DNA of 64,000 nucleotides from Nonomuraea thailandensis (GCF_024172165.1 NZ_JAMZEB010000002.1:12359501-12423500), one strand, 5' to 3'; shown: positions 51,949 to 63,868, counted from the stretch's first letter. Notes: generated from the letters alone by a model not told the origin. A program made the numbers and translations.

Positions 51949-53373
51949 ATGAACAACAACGCACTGCACACCGCCGCGGCCCGGATCCGCGAGCAGGCCG
52001 CCGCCTACTGCGCCGCCAACCACGTCCCCGGGTTCGTCGCCGGCGTCCACCAGGGCGGCGAGCAGATCGTCGTCGCCCACGGCACCGCGAACCTCACCAC
52101 CGGCGCGCCGATGCTGGAGGACACCGGGTTCCTGTTCGGCTCCGTCACCAAGGTCCTGACCACCACGCTGGTCCTGCAGCAGGTCGACAAGGGCGTGCTG
52201 GACCTCGACACGCCGGTCGTGACGTACCTGCCGGAATTCGCCCTGAACGCGCCGGGCGCGGCGGACAAGATCCTCGTCCGGCACCTGATCTCCCACACCA
52301 ACGGCATCGACGCCGACCTGTACTTCCCCGACGCCAAGGGCCGCGACGCCCTCAAGACGTACGTCGCCGGGCTGGCGGGCGCCTGCGGCGTGCTGTTCGA
52401 GCCGGGCGAGCAGCTCAGCTACTCCAACGGCGGCATGATCGTCGCCGGCCGCCTGCTGGAGGTGGTGACCGGCCTGCCGTTCCCCGAACTGCTCGCACGC
52501 GACATCTACACCCCCGTCGGCATGCACGACTCCAGCACCTCGGCCGAGCAGGCCATCCTGCGCGGCACGGCGATCGGCCACTTCCCCGACCCCGAGACCA
52601 TGGAGGCCAGGCCCACCGGCATGTTCACGCTGCCCGACACCTGGGGGCCGGCCGGTGGCACGCCCATCGGCACCGTCGCCGACCTGCTCGCGTTCGGGCG
52701 CACCCACCTCGCGGGCGGCGTGTCCCCCTCCGGCACGCGCGTCCTGTCCGCCGCCTCGACCGCGCTGATGCGGCAGATCTCGTACGACATGGGGTCGCCG
52801 AACACCCCGCCGATGGGCATGGGCTGGGTGTGCTATCCCTTCGGCGACACGACCGTCCTGGCCATGTCCGGCGCGTCGCCCGGCGGGGTGTCCCTGCTGT
52901 GCGTCATCCCCGAGCACGACCTGGTCCTCGCCTCCTTCGGCAACACCCCCGGCGCGATCATGCTGCAGGACCAGCTCCTGCAGTGGCTGCTCACCGAGCA
53001 TCTCGGCGTCGCGATCCCCACGCTGATCACGGAGACGGAGCAGGACGTCGACCTCACCCCGTACGTGGGCACCTACCGCTCCGACCAGCTCCGCATCGAC
53101 GTCAGCATCGTCGACGGCCAGTTGGAGGAGCGGACCACGTACGAGCCGGCGGACCCCTCGCAGGAGCGCGTCTTCACCGAGTTCGCGGGCGGCACCACCT
53201 CCGCGCCGCCGCAGCGCTACGTGGCGATCCGGCCCGGCCTGTTCGCGCCCGCCGGTTTCCCGCTGGAGGCGTTCGACGGCTACCTGCGGCTGCTGCTCGT
53301 CTCCTACCATGACGTCCGCGACGGGCAGGCGCGCTTCCGCAACGGCGGCGGCCGGCTGGCCCGGCGGGCCTGA
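51949..53373 (+). CDS. Serine hydrolase of the beta-lactamase / class C PBP family
   Basis: 474 residues from ATG 51949. The catalytic motifs are FGSVTKVL (Ser65-x-x-Lys68) and SYSNGG (Tyr158-x-Asn160). HLISHTNGID and GTAIGHFPDPETME follow the usual order. A C-terminal extension of about 110 residues (DLTPYVGTYRSDQLRIDV onward) is the lipocalin-like domain of esterase or peptidase relatives. No signal peptide is visible, so it is probably cytosolic; an esterase or amidase role is more likely than a beta-lactamase one. It is preceded by a MerR-type promoter and followed 26 nt later by a MerR-family gene. Confidence 0.85.
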   Translation: MNNNALHTAAARIREQAAAYCAANHVPGFVAGVHQGGEQIVVAHGTANLTTGAPMLEDTGFLFGSVTKVLTTTLVLQQVDKGVLDLDTPVVTYLPEFALNAPGAADKILVRHLISHTNGIDADLYFPDAKGRDALKTYVAGLAGACGVLFEPGEQLSYSNGGMIVAGRLLEVVTGLPFPELLARDIYTPVGMHDSSTSAEQAILRGTAIGHFPDPETMEARPTGMFTLPDTWGPAGGTPIGTVADLLAFGRTHLAGGVSPSGTRVLSAASTALMRQISYDMGSPNTPPMGMGWVCYPFGDTTVLAMSGASPGGVSLLCVIPEHDLVLASFGNTPGAIMLQDQLLQWLLTEHLGVAIPTLITETEQDVDLTPYVGTYRSDQLRIDVSIVDGQLEERTTYEPADPSQERVFTEFAGGTTSAPPQRYVAIRPGLFAPAGFPLEAFDGYLRLLLVSYHDVRDGQARFRNGGGRLARRA

Positions 53374-53399
53374 TCCGACGGAGTGGGAGGATGTCCGGC

Positions 53400-54119
53400 A
53401 TGTTCACGATCGGCCGGCTCGCGGACTACGCCGGAGTGACCACCAAGGCCATCCGCCACTACCACGAGCGCGGCCTGCTCGCCGAGCCCGCCCGCGACTC
53501 CTCCGGCTACCGCCGCTACACGGCCCAGCACGCGATCGAGCTGGTCAAGATCAGGACTCTGGCGCAGGCGGGCGTGCCCCTGGCCCGCATCAAGGACCTG
53601 CTCGACGCCGACACGGACACCCTCACGGCGGCCATCGCCGAGATCGACCGTGACCTGGATGACCGCATCGCGCGGCTGCGGCGAACCCGCGAGCAACTCG
53701 CCGAGCTGCGCGGCGGCGACCGGCTCTTCGTCTCTCCCGAGGTGGCCGACTTCCTCGACGAGCTGAGCCGGGCCGGCGTGAGCGAGCGCCAGCGCAGCCT
53801 GGAGCGCGACGGCTGGATCCTCATGCAGACCGCCTCGCCCGAGGACGCCTCCGTGTGGGTCGCCGAGAAGCGCGAGCTCCTCGGCGACCCCGAGTTCCGC
53901 GCCCTCTACCTCGAACATGACGCCGCCTACGGCTGGCCGCCGGACGATCCCCGCCTGCCCGCCCTGGCGGACCGCACCCGGAGCTGGTACGCCCGGCACC
54001 ACAGCCGATCCGAGGCCCGCCCCGTCCACAGCGAGGCCGTCGCCCGGCTGGCCGAGCAGTCCCAGCCCGGAGCCTCGTCCCCGGCCTGGGACCGCCTCGC
54101 CAGCCTCATGCGGGGCTGA
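53400..54119 (+). CDS. MerR-family transcriptional regulator
   Basis: 239 residues from ATG 53400 (GGAGG about 9 nt upstream; an ATG at 53391 abuts the ribosome site). The N-terminal winged helix (MFTIGRLADYAGVTTKAIRHYHERGL, SSGYRRYTAQHAIELVKI) is followed by the dimerisation coiled coil (DLDDRIARLRRTREQLAEL) and a C-terminal effector-type region. There is no Cys metal-binding pattern, so it is of the TipA/BmrR drug- or stress-sensing type. It likely activates the palindromic promoter before the serine hydrolase and so its own operon. Confidence 0.88.
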   Translation: MFTIGRLADYAGVTTKAIRHYHERGLLAEPARDSSGYRRYTAQHAIELVKIRTLAQAGVPLARIKDLLDADTDTLTAAIAEIDRDLDDRIARLRRTREQLAELRGGDRLFVSPEVADFLDELSRAGVSERQRSLERDGWILMQTASPEDASVWVAEKRELLGDPEFRALYLEHDAAYGWPPDDPRLPALADRTRSWYARHHSRSEARPVHSEAVARLAEQSQPGASSPAWDRLASLMRG

Positions 54120-54127
54120 CGCGCGCA

Positions 54128-54155
54128 GATCCCGCCCGGTGAGCCGGACGGGATC
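54128..54155. terminator. Bidirectional hairpin terminator
   Basis: GATCCCGCCCGG and CCGGACGGGATC pair at 11 of 12 positions around a TGAG loop, with GCGC extensions outside. It lies between the convergent MerR and ABC-2 permease genes. Confidence 0.8.
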
Positions 54156-54171
54156 GCGCCACGCCGATCGT

Positions 54172-55734
54172 TCAGCCGACCGCTCTGCGCCTGATGGCGG
54201 CGAGGCCGGTCGCGGTGAGGGCGGTGGTGATGCCGGCCATGATCAGGACGGTGGTGGCGGTGAAGGGCTCGCCCGAGATGACCATGGGCAGGTTGGGGTA
54301 GGGCACGGCGTACTTGGCGATCCAGTAGTCGATGCCGAGGATCGGGCCGAGCACTTCGCCGAAGAGGTTGACGAACAGGAAGGCCGTCCAGGAGATCGCG
54401 GCGGCGGCGCGGGGGAGCAGGCCGAAGGCGAGGGCTCCGGCTCCGGCCAGGATCCAGGTGGCGGGTGCCTGTACCAGGGCTCCGGTGAGGACCTTGCCGG
54501 GGGCTCCTGCCACCAGGCCCATGGTCAGGCCGGCGGCGGCGAGGATCAGGACGGTTCCGGCCAGGGCGAAGAGCAGGTGGCCGGTGACCCAGCGCAGGCG
54601 GGAGACGGGGGCGGACAGGAGCAGTTCGGCGTGGCCGGTGGTCTCCTCGTTGCGTAGCCGTAGCAGGGCCAGCAGTGGGTAGAGGGCGGAGACGTAGCCG
54701 AGGCTGAGCACGATCAGCCACAGGTAGGCGTCGGTCATGGTGGCCTCGGGGGAGGCGGTGTAGCGGCGGAAGAACTCCTCGACGGCGGCGCCCTGCCGGG
54801 CGACCTCCTCGATGGAGGTGGCCAGGGCGCCGAGGACCAGCCCGGCGATGGCGTATCCGGCGATCCAGCCGCCGAGCAGGCCCTTCTGCAGCCGCCAGGC
54901 CAGGCTCAGCGGGCTGCGCAGCCGGTCGGAGGAGGCCGGGCCGGGACGTTCGGGGATGAGGCCGTGGCCGAGGTCGCGCCGGGTGAGCAGCCGGTAGGCC
55001 AGGGCGACGGCCGTGGTGGTGAAGGTGAGGCTGAGCAGCAGCACGGCCACGTTGTCGTCGCCGTAGGGGCGTACCAGGTGTGACCAGCCCTGCGGGGACA
55101 GCCACTTGAGGGCGGTCAGGCCGCTGCCGTCGGCGAGGAAGCGCAGGACGTAGCTGAGGCCGAGGCCGAGTGCGGCCACGCCGACGGCGGTGCGGGCGGT
55201 CTGGGTGAGCTGGGCGGCCACCGCGCCCAGGCCGGCGAAGACCAGGCCGGCGGCGGTGATCGCGGCGCCGAAGGCGAGGGAGCCGCCGGGGTCGGCGCCG
55301 GTGGCGGTCATGGCGGCGGCGGTGAGCAGTCCGGCGGCCACCGCCGAGCCGCAGGTGACGGCGAGCGCGGCGGTCAGTGGTGCCAGGCGGCCGACCACGC
55401 CGGCGCCCACCAGTTCGGCGCGGCCGGACTCCTCTTCGCCGCGGCTGTGCCGGATGACGGTGAGGATCATGATCAGGCCGAGGATGGTGTAGATGGCGTC
55501 GGCGTTCTTCCAGACCGCCATGCCGGCCAGGGTGGCGGAGTGCACCTGGCCGGCGAAGGCGGTCAGGGCCTGGTTGGCGGCCATCTCGCGGGCGAAGGCG
55601 GCGATGTCGGGGATGGCGGTGGCGTAGCGCTGGACCTGTCCGGCCGCGAGGGCGGCCAGCAGCAGTATCCAGAGCGGGGCGATGAAGCGCTCGCGCCTGA
55701 GCACGAGTTTGGTCAGGGTCCAGGTGCCGTTCAT
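54172..55734 (-). CDS. ABC-2 type exporter permease (two-module)
   Basis: 520 residues with about 12 TM helices in two similar halves, each beginning with a cytosolic segment. The halves meet near LTRRDLGHGLIPERPGPAS. GEEESGRAELVGAGVVGR in the first half and NEETTGHAELLLSAPVSR in the second are the repeated E-(S/T)-G-x-AEL gating loops typical of actinomycete TetR-linked exporters. The start overlaps the ATPase gene by ATGA. Substrate unknown (drug or antibiotic). Confidence 0.87.
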   Translation of the reverse strand: MNGTWTLTKLVLRRERFIAPLWILLLAALAAGQVQRYATAIPDIAAFAREMAANQALTAFAGQVHSATLAGMAVWKNADAIYTILGLIMILTVIRHSRGEEESGRAELVGAGVVGRLAPLTAALAVTCGSAVAAGLLTAAAMTATGADPGGSLAFGAAITAAGLVFAGLGAVAAQLTQTARTAVGVAALGLGLSYVLRFLADGSGLTALKWLSPQGWSHLVRPYGDDNVAVLLLSLTFTTTAVALAYRLLTRRDLGHGLIPERPGPASSDRLRSPLSLAWRLQKGLLGGWIAGYAIAGLVLGALATSIEEVARQGAAVEEFFRRYTASPEATMTDAYLWLIVLSLGYVSALYPLLALLRLRNEETTGHAELLLSAPVSRLRWVTGHLLFALAGTVLILAAAGLTMGLVAGAPGKVLTGALVQAPATWILAGAGALAFGLLPRAAAAISWTAFLFVNLFGEVLGPILGIDYWIAKYAVPYPNLPMVISGEPFTATTVLIMAGITTALTATGLAAIRRRAVG

Positions 55735-56627
55735 CGTTCCGCCTTGGTGCTGTTGTAGTGGCGCAGGAACAGGTCCTCCAGTGAGGGAGGGGTGCAGGTC
55801 AGGTCGCGTACGCCGACCCGGATGAGCTCGGCCAGTGCCGCGTCCAGCCGGGTGCGGTCGACCTCGAAGGAGATCCGGTTGCCGTGGACCCGCACCTGGT
55901 GCAGGTCCGGCATCCGGGTCAGGCCGTTGGGCGGGCAGGCCAGCTCGGCGGTGACGCGGTTGCGGGCCAGGCCGCGCAGCTGGGACAGGGGGCCGGCTTC
56001 GACCGTGCGGCCGCGCCGGATGATGGTGACGCGGTCGCACAGCGCCTCGACCTCCGACAGGATGTGGCTGGAGAGCAGGACGGTCCGGCCGCGCTGTTTC
56101 TCCTCGGTCACGCACTGCTGGAAGATCGCTTCCATCAGCGGGTCCAGGCCGGAGGTGGGCTCGTCTAGGACGAGCAGTTCGGTGTCGGAGGCGAACGCGG
56201 CCACCAGGGCGACCTTCTGCCGGTTGCCTTTGGAGTAGGTTTTGGCCTTCTTGCGCGGGTCCAGCTCGAAGCGCTCCAGCAGCTGCGCCCGGCGGGCTGG
56301 GTCCAGGCCGCCGCGCAGCCGGCCGAGCAGGTCGATCACCTCGCCGCCGGTCAGGCCCGGCCACAGGCTCACGTCGCCCGGCACGTATGCCAGCCGCCGG
56401 TGCAGCGCGGCCGCCTCGCGCCACGGGTCGCCGCCCAGCAGCACGGCCCGGCCGGAGTCGGCGCGCAGCAGGCCCAGCAGGGTCCTGATGGTGGTCGACT
56501 TGCCGGATCCGTTGGGGCCGAGGAAGCCGTGCACCTCGCCCGCTCGTACGCTCAGGTCCAGCCCGTCCAGTGCCCGGGCCCGGCCGAAGGACTTGACCAG
56601 TCCTTCCACTTCGATGGCCAGTTCCAT
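55731..56627 (-). CDS. ABC exporter ATP-binding protein
   Basis: 298 residues from ATG 56627 (GAGGAG about 10 nt upstream). Walker A GPNGSGKSTT, the Q-loop region AYVPGDVSLWPGLTG, signature YSKGNRQKVALVAA (LSGGQ is replaced by YSKGN), Walker B LLVLDEPTSGLD and the LLSSHIL switch His. A C-terminal 80-residue domain ends SLEDLFLRHYNS. The YSKGN form is common in this ABC-2 subfamily. It works with the overlapping permease gene as a two-protein exporter. Confidence 0.9.
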   Translation of the reverse strand: MELAIEVEGLVKSFGRARALDGLDLSVRAGEVHGFLGPNGSGKSTTIRTLLGLLRADSGRAVLLGGDPWREAAALHRRLAYVPGDVSLWPGLTGGEVIDLLGRLRGGLDPARRAQLLERFELDPRKKAKTYSKGNRQKVALVAAFASDTELLVLDEPTSGLDPLMEAIFQQCVTEEKQRGRTVLLSSHILSEVEALCDRVTIIRRGRTVEAGPLSQLRGLARNRVTAELACPPNGLTRMPDLHQVRVHGNRISFEVDRTRLDAALAELIRVGVRDLTCTPPSLEDLFLRHYNSTKAER

Positions 56628-56750
56628 GGCCGCCACGCTCCTCGTCTTGTTCCCCTTGGTACTGGTCAAGACGGTAGAAGCGCGGGTCATCCGAAGGTAT
56701 CGGGCATGTGCCCTAACCGAGGCTGGGGCGGACCGGCTCGGTCCGGACGG

Positions 56751-59300
56751 TCAGGGTGCCGAGGAAGGCCGTGCCGCCCTGGAGTGGATCGGCAGGCTGA
56801 CGATCATCGTGAGACCACCTCCCGGGGTCTCCTCGGGCGTGAGGGTGCCGCCCATGGCCTCGGTGAGCCCGCGCGAGAGAGCCAGGCCGAGCCCGACGCC
56901 GGTGCCGTTGTCGCGGTCGCCGAGCCGCTGGAAGGGCAGGAAGACGCGCTCGTGGTGCTCGGGCGGGATGCCGGGGCCGCGGTCGACGACCCGGATCTCG
57001 ACCATGTCGTCGTGCCGGCTGGCGGTGATGAGCACCCTGCGGTCCGGCGGGCTGTGGCGGACGGCGTTGCTCATCAGGTTGACCAGCACGCGCTCCAGCA
57101 GGGCGGGGTCGGCGACGAGGTCGGGCAGGTCGATGGAGATGTCGCCCTCGACGCGGTCGCGCAGCGGGCCGAGGTCGTCGATGGCGCGGGGCACGACCTC
57201 TTCCAGGGCGACGGGTTGCGGCGACAGGCCGAGGACGCCGGCCTGCAGGCGGCTCATGTCGAGCAGGTTCTCCACCAGCCGGTCGAGCCGGGTCAGGGAT
57301 TCGTCGGCGGTGGCGAGCAGCTCGTCGCGGTCCTCGTCGGTCCAGGTGACGTCCTGGTTGCGAAGGCTCTCGACGGCGGCCTTGGCGGCCGACAGAGGAG
57401 TGCGCAGGTCGTGGCTGACGGCGGCGAGCAGCGCGGTGCGCATCTTGTCGGCCTCGGCCAGCGGTCTGGCCAGCTCGGCCTCCTCCTGGAGGCGTTCCTG
57501 GCGCAGCGCGACGGCGGCCTCGGCGGCGAACGCCTCCAGCACGCGGCGGTCGCCGGCGTCCAGCAGCCGGCCGCGGGCGGCCAGCACCAGGTCGTCGCTG
57601 ATCACGACGTCGGTGTCGGCCACGGCGGGCGCGGTGCAGGGGGTGCCGCCGGAGGTGGCGACGATGCGCCAGGCTCCGGGCTGGGCCTGGTCGTCCGGGG
57701 TGGGCTCGCCGATGCGTTCGAGCAGGGTGACGGAGTCGAGCCCGAACGTCTCGCGCAGGCGGCCGAGGAGGGAGGGCAGGGCGGCCTCGCCGCGCAGGAC
57801 GTGCCCGGCCAGGGTGGACAGGGCCTCGGCCTCCGCGCCGGCGCGGGCGGCCTGGCGGGTGCGGCGGGCGGCCAGGTCCACGATGGTGCTGACGGCTGCC
57901 GCGACCAGGACGAACACGATCAGGGCGAGCAGGTTCTCCGGGGCGGCGATGGTGATCCGGCCGATGGGCGGGGTGAAGAACCAGTTGAGCAGGAGGGAGC
58001 CGCCGACGGCGGCGACGATGGCCGGCCACATGCCGCCGATGAGGGCGACGCCCACGACCAGGCAGAGGAACAGCAGGATCTCGCTGGGCAGTTGCAGCAC
58101 GTCGCGGAAGGGGGCGAGCGTGGCGGTCAGCGCGGGCATGCCGGTCACCGCCACGGCCCAGCCGGCCAGCCGGCGTTCGCGGGTCAGGGCGGCCCGGGCG
58201 CGTTCGCGCCTTCTCCGGCCCTTCCTGGCCTCCTCGTGGGTGACGAGGTGCACGTCGATCGAGCCCGACCGGCTCGTGGTCTCCACCCCCACGCCGCGCG
58301 AGAGGATCTGCGCGAACCGGCCGCGCCGGGAGGCGCCGAGGACGAGCTGGGTGGCGTTGACGCCGCGGGCGAAGTCGAGCAGCGCGCGCGGGACGTCGTC
58401 GCCGACGACCTGGTGGTAGGTGCCGCCCATGCTCTCGACCAGGGCGCGCTGGCGGGCCAGGCTGGCCGGGTCGGCGCCGGCCAGCCCGTCGGCGCTGGTC
58501 ACGTGGACGGCCAGGAGGTCGGCGCCCTTGGTGCGGGCCGCGATGCGAGCGGCCCGGCGGACGAGCGTGTCCCCCTCCCGGCCGCCGGTGAGCGCGACGA
58601 CGACGCGTTCGCGGGTCTCCCAGGTGGTGGCGATGCCGTGGTCGGCGCGGTAGCGGTCGAGCTGGTCGTCCACCTTGCCCGCCACCCACAGCAGCGCGAG
58701 CTCGCGCAGCGCGGTCAGGTTGCCGACGCGGAAGTAGTTCGACATGGCCGCGCTGACCTTCTCCGGCGCGTACACGTTGCCGTGCGCCATGCGGCGGCGC
58801 AGCGCCTCCGGTGACATGTCCACCAGCTCGATCTGGTCGGCGCGGCGGACGACCTCGTCGGGCACGGTCTCGCGTTGCGGGACCCCGGTGATCTCCTGGA
58901 CGACGTCGTTGACGGACTCCAGGTGCTGGATGTTGACCGTGGAGATGACGTCGATGCCGGCGTCCAGGATCTCGTCGATGTCCTGCCAGCGCTTGGCGTT
59001 CTTCGAGCCGGGAACGTTGGTGTGGGCCAGCTCGTCGATCAGCGCCACCTTCGGCCGGCGGGCGATCACGGCCGCCACGTCGAGCTCGGTGAAGCCGGCC
59101 CCGCGGTGGACGACGATCCTGCGGGGGACGATCTCCATGCCTTCCAGGAGGGCGGCGGTGCGGGGGCGGCCGTGGGTCTCGACCAGGCCCACGACCACGT
59201 CCCGGCCGCGCTCGACGGCCCTGCGCCCCTCGCCGAGCATCGCGTACGTCTTGCCGACCCCGGGCGCCGCCCCGAGGTAGACCCGTAGCCGCCCCCGCAC
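56751..59300 (-). CDS. kdpD: KdpD osmosensitive potassium sensor kinase
   Basis: 849 residues from GTG 59300, just after the kdpC stop. Order: N-terminal KdpD domain with LGAAPGVGKTYAML (Walker A) and LIDELAHTNVPGSKNAKRWQD, a universal-stress-like domain (VVVALTGGREGD to VLGASRRGRF), four TM helices (about 385-500), a GAF-like region, HisKA (AVSHDLRTPLSAAKA, phospho-His) and HATPase (NLMSNAVRHSPP, VDRGPGIPPEHHERVFLPF, GTGVGLGLALSRGL). It senses low potassium or turgor at the membrane and phosphorylates KdpE. The kinase gene is last in the operon and no kdpE follows; the next gene is an exporter ATPase. Confidence 0.95.
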   Translation of the reverse strand: MRGRLRVYLGAAPGVGKTYAMLGEGRRAVERGRDVVVGLVETHGRPRTAALLEGMEIVPRRIVVHRGAGFTELDVAAVIARRPKVALIDELAHTNVPGSKNAKRWQDIDEILDAGIDVISTVNIQHLESVNDVVQEITGVPQRETVPDEVVRRADQIELVDMSPEALRRRMAHGNVYAPEKVSAAMSNYFRVGNLTALRELALLWVAGKVDDQLDRYRADHGIATTWETRERVVVALTGGREGDTLVRRAARIAARTKGADLLAVHVTSADGLAGADPASLARQRALVESMGGTYHQVVGDDVPRALLDFARGVNATQLVLGASRRGRFAQILSRGVGVETTSRSGSIDVHLVTHEEARKGRRRRERARAALTRERRLAGWAVAVTGMPALTATLAPFRDVLQLPSEILLFLCLVVGVALIGGMWPAIVAAVGGSLLLNWFFTPPIGRITIAAPENLLALIVFVLVAAAVSTIVDLAARRTRQAARAGAEAEALSTLAGHVLRGEAALPSLLGRLRETFGLDSVTLLERIGEPTPDDQAQPGAWRIVATSGGTPCTAPAVADTDVVISDDLVLAARGRLLDAGDRRVLEAFAAEAAVALRQERLQEEAELARPLAEADKMRTALLAAVSHDLRTPLSAAKAAVESLRNQDVTWTDEDRDELLATADESLTRLDRLVENLLDMSRLQAGVLGLSPQPVALEEVVPRAIDDLGPLRDRVEGDISIDLPDLVADPALLERVLVNLMSNAVRHSPPDRRVLITASRHDDMVEIRVVDRGPGIPPEHHERVFLPFQRLGDRDNGTGVGLGLALSRGLTEAMGGTLTPEETPGGGLTMIVSLPIHSRAARPSSAP

Positions 59301-59301
59301 G

Positions 59302-60111
59302 TCAGCCCCGGTCGAGGGCGAGGTTGAGTTCGAGCACGTTGACCGCGGGCTCGCCCATGAAGCCCAGCGCCCGGCCGGTGGTGTGCTCGCCGATCAGCGC
59401 CCGCACCCTGTCGAGGGGCAGGCCGCGCTCCTTGGCGACGCGGGGCGCCTGGAGCTCGGCGTAGGCGACGGAGATGTGCGGGTCCAGGCCGGAGCCGCTG
59501 GCCGTGACCGCGTCGGCGGGCACCCGCACGGTGGTCACGTCGCCGCGGACGGGGACGGTGCGGCCGGCCGCGTAGTCCTCGCCCGGCCGGGCGCACTCGA
59601 CCTTCAGGCCCTGGTAGGCGGCGATGAAGGGGGTGGTGGGGCAGGCCTGGTTGACGCTGACGGCGCGGTCGGGGAAGACCTTGAGCACCGCGCCGGCCCC
59701 GTCGGGGGTGCAGTACGGGCGGGCGCCGCTGACGCCCTCCAGCTCGCCGGCCGCCTTGGAACGGGCGCAGACCTGGGTGAGCAGCGACTGCCGATCCCGC
59801 GTGTCGATGACGTCCTCGGGGCCGAGGTTGCTCGCCGAGGTGGAGGTCGGGTCGTAGCCGTCGCCGGCCGCCGACGGGCGGGACTGGAAGTACGTCCTGA
59901 CCGGGTTGCCGTCGGCGTCGGTGAAGGACTGGCCGATGAGCGAGCTGCCGTGCCCGCCCGCGACCATGGAGCCGTTGGCCCGGTCGTTGAACAGGGCCTG
60001 GGCGACGCCGGTGGTGACCAGCGGGTAGACCAGGCCGAGCAGCACGGTCAGGACGGCGACCGCCCGGAGGGCGGCGAGGTGCTGGCGCAGCCAGCTTGGC
60101 AGGCGTTCCAT
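59302..60111 (-). CDS. kdpC: KdpC, small subunit of the potassium-transporting ATPase
   Basis: 269 residues. One N-terminal TM helix (AVAVLTVLLGLVYPLVTTGVAQALF) is followed by the conserved LIGQSFTDADG, YFQSRPSAAGDGYD-type segment, ASNLGPE, the PADAVTASGSGLDPHIS signature and FGEP-like FMGEPAVNVLELNLAL. It is longer than the roughly 190-residue E. coli protein because of an insert of about 60 residues (CARSKAAGELEG to VECARPGEDYAAG) with several Cys. It stabilises the KdpA-KdpB complex. It directly follows kdpB. Confidence 0.95.
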   Translation of the reverse strand: MERLPSWLRQHLAALRAVAVLTVLLGLVYPLVTTGVAQALFNDRANGSMVAGGHGSSLIGQSFTDADGNPVRTYFQSRPSAAGDGYDPTSTSASNLGPEDVIDTRDRQSLLTQVCARSKAAGELEGVSGARPYCTPDGAGAVLKVFPDRAVSVNQACPTTPFIAAYQGLKVECARPGEDYAAGRTVPVRGDVTTVRVPADAVTASGSGLDPHISVAYAELQAPRVAKERGLPLDRVRALIGEHTTGRALGFMGEPAVNVLELNLALDRG

Positions 60112-62205
<2,094 letters not shown>

Positions 62206-62206
62206 G

Positions 62207-63868
62207 TCAGGACAGTCCTTCTGCGATGGGGCCGAGCGCGAGAGCCGGGAGGAAGGTGAGGGCGACCAGGATCACGGTGACGCCGATGACCATGCCGACG
62301 AACTGCGGCCGGTGTGTCGGCAGCGTGCCCGCGCCCTCCGGGACGGGTGACTGCGCGGCCAGCGAGCCGGCCAGGGCCAGCACCAGGATGATCGGCAGGA
62401 ACCGGCCGAAGGCCATGCACAGGCCGAGCGCCACGTCGTACCACGGGGTGTTGACGGTGAGACCGGCGAAGGCGGAGCCGTTGTTGTTGGAGGCGGAGGT
62501 GAAGGCGTACAGGACCTCGGCCAGGCCGTGCGGGCCGGTGTTGAGCATGCTCGCGCGCTGCTCCGCCGAGCCCATCGCGCACGCGGTGCCGGCCAGCACC
62601 AGCACCGGGGTGACCAGGAAGTAGAGCGAGGCCAGCTTGATCTCGCGGGCGCCGATCTTCTTGCCCAGGTACTCCGGGGTGCGGCCGACCATCAGCCCGG
62701 CCACGAACACCGTGATCACGGCGAGGACGAGCATGCCGTACAGGCCGGCGCCGACGCCGCCGGGCGCGACCTCGCCCAGCATCATGTTGAACAGCGTCAT
62801 CATGCCGCCGAACGGGGTGTAGCTGTCGTGGAAGGAGTTCACCGCGCCGGTGCTGGTGAGGGTGGTGGCGGCGGCGAAGGTGGCGGAGTTGGAGACGCCG
62901 AAGCGCACCTCCTTGCCCTCCATGGCCGCTCCGACGGCCTGCGGCACCGTCGCGTTCCCCGACAGCTCGAAGGCGTTGGTGAGCAGGACGCTCGCCAGGG
63001 CCAGGGTGCCCATCACGGCGAGGATCGCGTAGCCCTGCCGGACCTGGCCGACCAGCCGGCCGAAGGTGCGGGTGAGGGAGAACGGGATCACCAGGATCAG
63101 GAAGATCTCGAACCAGTTCGTCCAGGTGGCGGCGTTCTCGAAGGGGTGGGCGGAGTTGACGTTGTAGAAGCCGCCGCCGTTCGTGCCCAGCTCCTTGATC
63201 ACCTCCTGGGAGGCGACCGGGCCGCCGGTGATCGCCTGGGTGCCGCCGGTCAGCGTGGTCACCTCGTGCGGGCCGGCGAAGTTCTGGATCAGCCCGCCCG
63301 CGACCAGCACCAGCGCCCCGACGAACGCGATCGGCAGCAGGATGCGGATCGAGCCGCGGACCAGGTCCACCCAGAAGTTGCCGATGGTGCCGGACCTGCG
63401 GCGGGCGAAGCCTCGTACCAGGGCGATCGCCACCGCCATGCCGACCGCGGCCGAGACGAAGTTCTGCACCGCCAGGGCGCCCATCTGGGTCAGGTGGCCC
63501 ATCGTGGACTCGCCGGAGTAGGCCTGCCAGTTGGTGTTGGTGACGAAGCTGATCGCGGTGTTCCAGGCGATGTGGTCGGTGACCGGCGCCATGCCGACGC
63601 TGAGCGGCAGCTTGTCCTGCAGTCGCTGGACGGCGTAGACGACCAGGATCGAGATCACCGAGAAGGCCAGCAGGCTGCGCGCGTAGACGGGCCAGCTCTG
63701 CTCGGCGTCGGCGCGCACCCCCAGGAGCCGGTAGATCACCCGCTCGACGGGGTTGTGCCGGGCGCCGGAGTAGACGCGGTACATGTAGTCGCCGAACGGC
63801 TTCCAGACCAGGGCCAGCGCGACGATCAGGGAGGCGATGAAGATCATCCCGGCGAGCGGCGTGCTCAT
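62207..63868 (-). CDS. kdpA: KdpA, potassium-translocating subunit
   Basis: 553 residues, about ten TM helices with four pore-loop repeats. Selectivity-type segments can be seen as TNTNWQAYSGESTMGHLTQM, GTNGGGFYNVNSAHPFEN, GVSNSATFAAATTLTSTGAVNS and SNNNGSAFAGLTVNTPWYD. It forms the K+ channel part of Kdp in the membrane. The ATG shares a base with the kdpF stop (TGATG). Confidence 0.97.
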   Translation of the reverse strand: MSTPLAGMIFIASLIVALALVWKPFGDYMYRVYSGARHNPVERVIYRLLGVRADAEQSWPVYARSLLAFSVISILVVYAVQRLQDKLPLSVGMAPVTDHIAWNTAISFVTNTNWQAYSGESTMGHLTQMGALAVQNFVSAAVGMAVAIALVRGFARRRSGTIGNFWVDLVRGSIRILLPIAFVGALVLVAGGLIQNFAGPHEVTTLTGGTQAITGGPVASQEVIKELGTNGGGFYNVNSAHPFENAATWTNWFEIFLILVIPFSLTRTFGRLVGQVRQGYAILAVMGTLALASVLLTNAFELSGNATVPQAVGAAMEGKEVRFGVSNSATFAAATTLTSTGAVNSFHDSYTPFGGMMTLFNMMLGEVAPGGVGAGLYGMLVLAVITVFVAGLMVGRTPEYLGKKIGAREIKLASLYFLVTPVLVLAGTACAMGSAEQRASMLNTGPHGLAEVLYAFTSASNNNGSAFAGLTVNTPWYDVALGLCMAFGRFLPIILVLALAGSLAAQSPVPEGAGTLPTHRPQFVGMVIGVTVILVALTFLPALALGPIAEGLS

